The notes beneath the pieces are model-generated. The model was not told where the DNA came from and did no database searches. It was given only the letters and a program-made list of their open reading frames with translations. This document shows positions 61,775-64,000 of a DNA stretch of 64,000 nt, piece by piece (positions within the stretch are counted from its first letter, which is position 1; the number at the start of each line of letters is the position of its first letter). The DNA is from Aldrovandia affinis. Lineage: Eukaryota; Chordata; Actinopteri; Notacanthiformes; Halosauridae. The DNA is taken from the NCBI GenBank assembly GCA_029706075.1, contig JAINUG010000007.1, positions 9,859,501 through 9,923,500 on the forward strand, written 5' to 3'. The translations under genes were made by a program, and so were the position numbers.

Positions 61775-62825
61775 CCTTTTGCAGATATAACAGCCGAACA
61801 TACTCGTGGCATTCTTTCTACAATGGAAATCAAATATTGTTCGGAAAGTTCTTCCCAACACAGTTGCAGAAGATCCCACAAATGTGCTTTCATCCTTCTA
61901 TCCAGTTCATCCCAAACCAGCTCGATGGGGAGACTGTGCTGGCCATTCCATGATTTGAAGCCTACTGTCTTGTTCTTTTCTTCTAAGGTAGTCCTGACAT
62001 AGCCTGACCAAATAGGCATAGACCAGAGGGTATTGCATGGCACTGCAAAATGCTGTGGTAGCCCTTTTGGTTCAGGGTGCCAGTCACTCTGTGCAAGTCG
62101 CTGACCATCACGCTTCCTCCTCCATGTTTGACAGTTGGTGTCACACATTGAGGAACCATCCTTTCACCTACTCGACGGCATACAAAAACCCTGCGTGATG
62201 AACAGAAGATTTCAAATTTTGATTCATTGGTTCATAAGACCTTCTTCCAATCTTCAGTAGTCAACTGGCGGTGCTTCATGGCCCAGGTAAGCCTCTTTTT
62301 CTTATTTTGACATCTTAGCAATGGCTTTCTTACTGCCACTCGACCTGTCAAACCTGCAGCTCAAAGTCTTCTCTTCACAGTTGAAACTGAGACTTCCTTA
62401 CTTTGACCAGTGTTAAGCTGTGCTTGAAGCTGTTGTCCTGTGAGCCGCCTATCACGCAAGCTGTTGACTCTCAGAAACTTGTCTTCTGATTTTGTTGTGG
62501 CTTTGGGTCTGCCAGACCTCTTCCTGTCAGAGTATCCTCCAGTTTCCAAGTGCCTTTTGATAGTGTAGGAAACTGTACTCACTGACACCTTAGCCTTCTT
62601 TGCAATTTCTCTAAAGGAAAAACGTACACTTTTAAGGGTTATAATGGTCTGTCTTCCTTTGTTAATTGCTTTTTATGAAATTTACATAATTTTTCAGGTT
62701 TTGGTAACCTCTTTACCAAAAAAGTTTACCACTTACCTTTGTACCATTTCAGGTTATTCACTGGACTTGAGCTGCTTAAATTTCAGTAAAAACGGGAAAA
62801 ATGGGGGTGTGTGACCGGTAGTGTA
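61775..62825 (-). mobile_element. Tc1-like transposon, decayed
   Basis: Right end '...gggaaaaatgggggtgtgtgaccggtagtgta' matches the family at 11857 and 16937. The minus strand encodes the DNA-binding end (SVSTVSYTIKRHLETGGYSDRKRSGRPKATTKS...) at 62588-62361 and the C-terminus (KTVGFKSWNGQHSL...ELVWDELDRR...PRVCSAVISAKGG) at 62148-61741. The stretch with the second catalytic Asp, present in the copy at 12050, is deleted. Confidence 0.88.
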
Positions 62826-63009
62826 TCCATATAAATGGATGTAAGAAAAAGTTTGATAACAGTATTCCAATCTACTGAATAGCTTAGCTAGTTATGTGAA
62901 AGGGGAAATCATTTTAGGCTGCAATGAATGCAGATGCAGTCTGTGAGAAACTGTACTGCCAAGCTGCCATATTACTCTCTCATCTGGCTACTGCTGGCCT
63001 ACATTGCCA

Positions 63010-63350
63010 CATGGGCTGCATAATAGTGATGGAAAGTTTGATTCTTTTTCCTGACTCGTTCGCAATTCGTTCACTTGATTCAGTAATCACCACTTCCCCG
63101 GAGCACATAGGAACCTCCCTACCAGCGAACGAAGACTCGAAAATGTTGTGATTCTCGTTCAAAGCCGGTTTTACCGTTCGCGAACAATGACTTGAAAATT
63201 TTGTGATTCTCGTTCAGAGCCGACTTTACCGTTCGCGAACTATGACTCGAAAATGTTGTGATTCTCGTTCAGAGCCGACTTTACCGTTCGCGAACAATTA
63301 GTTCAGATATGTCTCGTTTGTTCAATGGAGTAGAGATAGCCGTTCTTTGG
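63010..63350. repeat. 55-bp tandem repeat inside a hAT-like end
   Basis: 'gactcgaaaatgttgtgattctcgttcagagccgactttaccgttcgcgaacaat' occurs three times (starts at 63134, 63189, 63244). The preceding 'tagtgatggaaagtttgattc' resembles a hAT terminus. No ORF. Confidence 0.8.
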
Positions 63351-63356
63351 CGTGAT

Positions 63357-63985
63357 AAGGCACGTTTCCACCGCAGGAACTTTTCCCAGGAACTTGGGAC
63401 CTTTATGGTAATTATCTAAATATCAGGAAACGGAAGTAGCAGCAAACAGCGTCAGAATGTAGCTCGGGGGACTTATTTACCCCACAAAATGTTCCTAGTC
63501 AAGAGGTAGGTCTTTTCGATGTTACGGAACTTTTGGTGGTGGGGCTTGCTGAACATGCTGGTAAAAGACTCGCTGCGTTCAGTTTCAACCGCCATTTCGA
63601 AAAATCTGCATTAGCAAACCAGTCGGAAAAATCTACGGAAAATCTATCTATAAATCAATGGAGCAAACTAAAAAGAAAGTATACGACAAATGCCTTTCTG
63701 GGAGGCGTTTTTAGAAACGCGACCGAATTAAATAAAATGTTAAAATTAGCGATCTTTTCATTTTTTATTAAATTAATTAAGGCATAAGACCACCCCAGTT
63801 AAATCACCTAAGGTGTACTGAATCTAAAAATGTATTTTGTGAAATTTTCGAATAAAGATTTAGTGAAATAACTTAAATTGAAAAACTGAAGTTGTCATTC
63901 ATTGGCGTATGAAGAAGAATAATAACATGCGTCAGCGGACTAATTTGCGTAATCTTCGCGGTTCTTTAGACCCCTGTGGAAACGC
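63357..63985. mobile_element. probable non-autonomous DNA transposon
   Basis: 'acgtttccaccgcagg' near the left and 'cccctgtggaaacgca' near the right are inverted matches. An 84-codon ORF (63533-63787) has no recognisable domain. Target duplication not resolved. Confidence 0.5.
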
Positions 63986-64000
63986 AGACGTACTGGATTG

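Overview
The window is nuclear DNA from a ray-finned fish, most likely a teleost. The basis is one vertebrate-type intron-rich gene with canonical GT/AG splice sites, set in AT-rich DNA full of element types typical of fish genomes: Tc1-like, hAT and piggyBac DNA transposons, tRNA-derived SINEs ending in the 'ctggataagagcgtctgctaaatg' type tail, LINEs, a Ty3/Gypsy-type element and a retrovirus-like provirus. No prokaryotic gene organisation is present. The species cannot be fixed from sequence alone.

Gene. The only host gene I can support is tead1 (TEF-1 family transcription factor, Hippo pathway) on the + strand. The window opens inside an upstream intron. The first visible coding exon is 9691-9755 (TEA domain) and the stop codon is at 35139-35141. 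Constitutive exons follow at 24106, 24547, 24858, 25213, 27056, 32089, 32790 and 35028. Between the TEA-domain exon and the exon at 24106 there are three optional pieces. Two are near-duplicate 63-nt exons 100 nt apart (13938-14000 and 14101-14163). The third is a 12-nt microexon (23009-23020) coding V-T-S-M. Every combination keeps the reading frame, so the gene can tune the end of its DNA-binding domain by splicing. A long AT-rich 3' UTR probably runs to about 38.7 kb, where an AATAAA lies at 38687-38692.

Introns (1-35 kb). They hold candidate conserved non-coding blocks and many transposons. The most tangled is a nest at 15.35-18.35 kb: a Tc1-like element split by hAT elements that themselves hold a SINE and two more Tc1-like copies. 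A complete-looking but decayed Tc1-like element occupies 33206-34503.

Downstream (38.7-64 kb). This is a transposon graveyard with no other host gene. The distal tead1 3' flank plus a neighbouring Gypsy-type fragment (about 37.78-40.74 kb) occurs again at about 46.87-55.94 kb. In the second copy it is broken by a 1.1-kb hAT element and a 6-kb minus-strand endogenous retrovirus; the first copy keeps both empty target sites. The Gypsy-type element has integrase upstream of reverse transcriptase, as in the Gmr1 group. The right end holds a solo LTR of the same retrovirus family, a Tc1-like element carrying a SINE and a piggyBac element, an L2-like LINE, a further Tc1-like copy, and tandem repeats.
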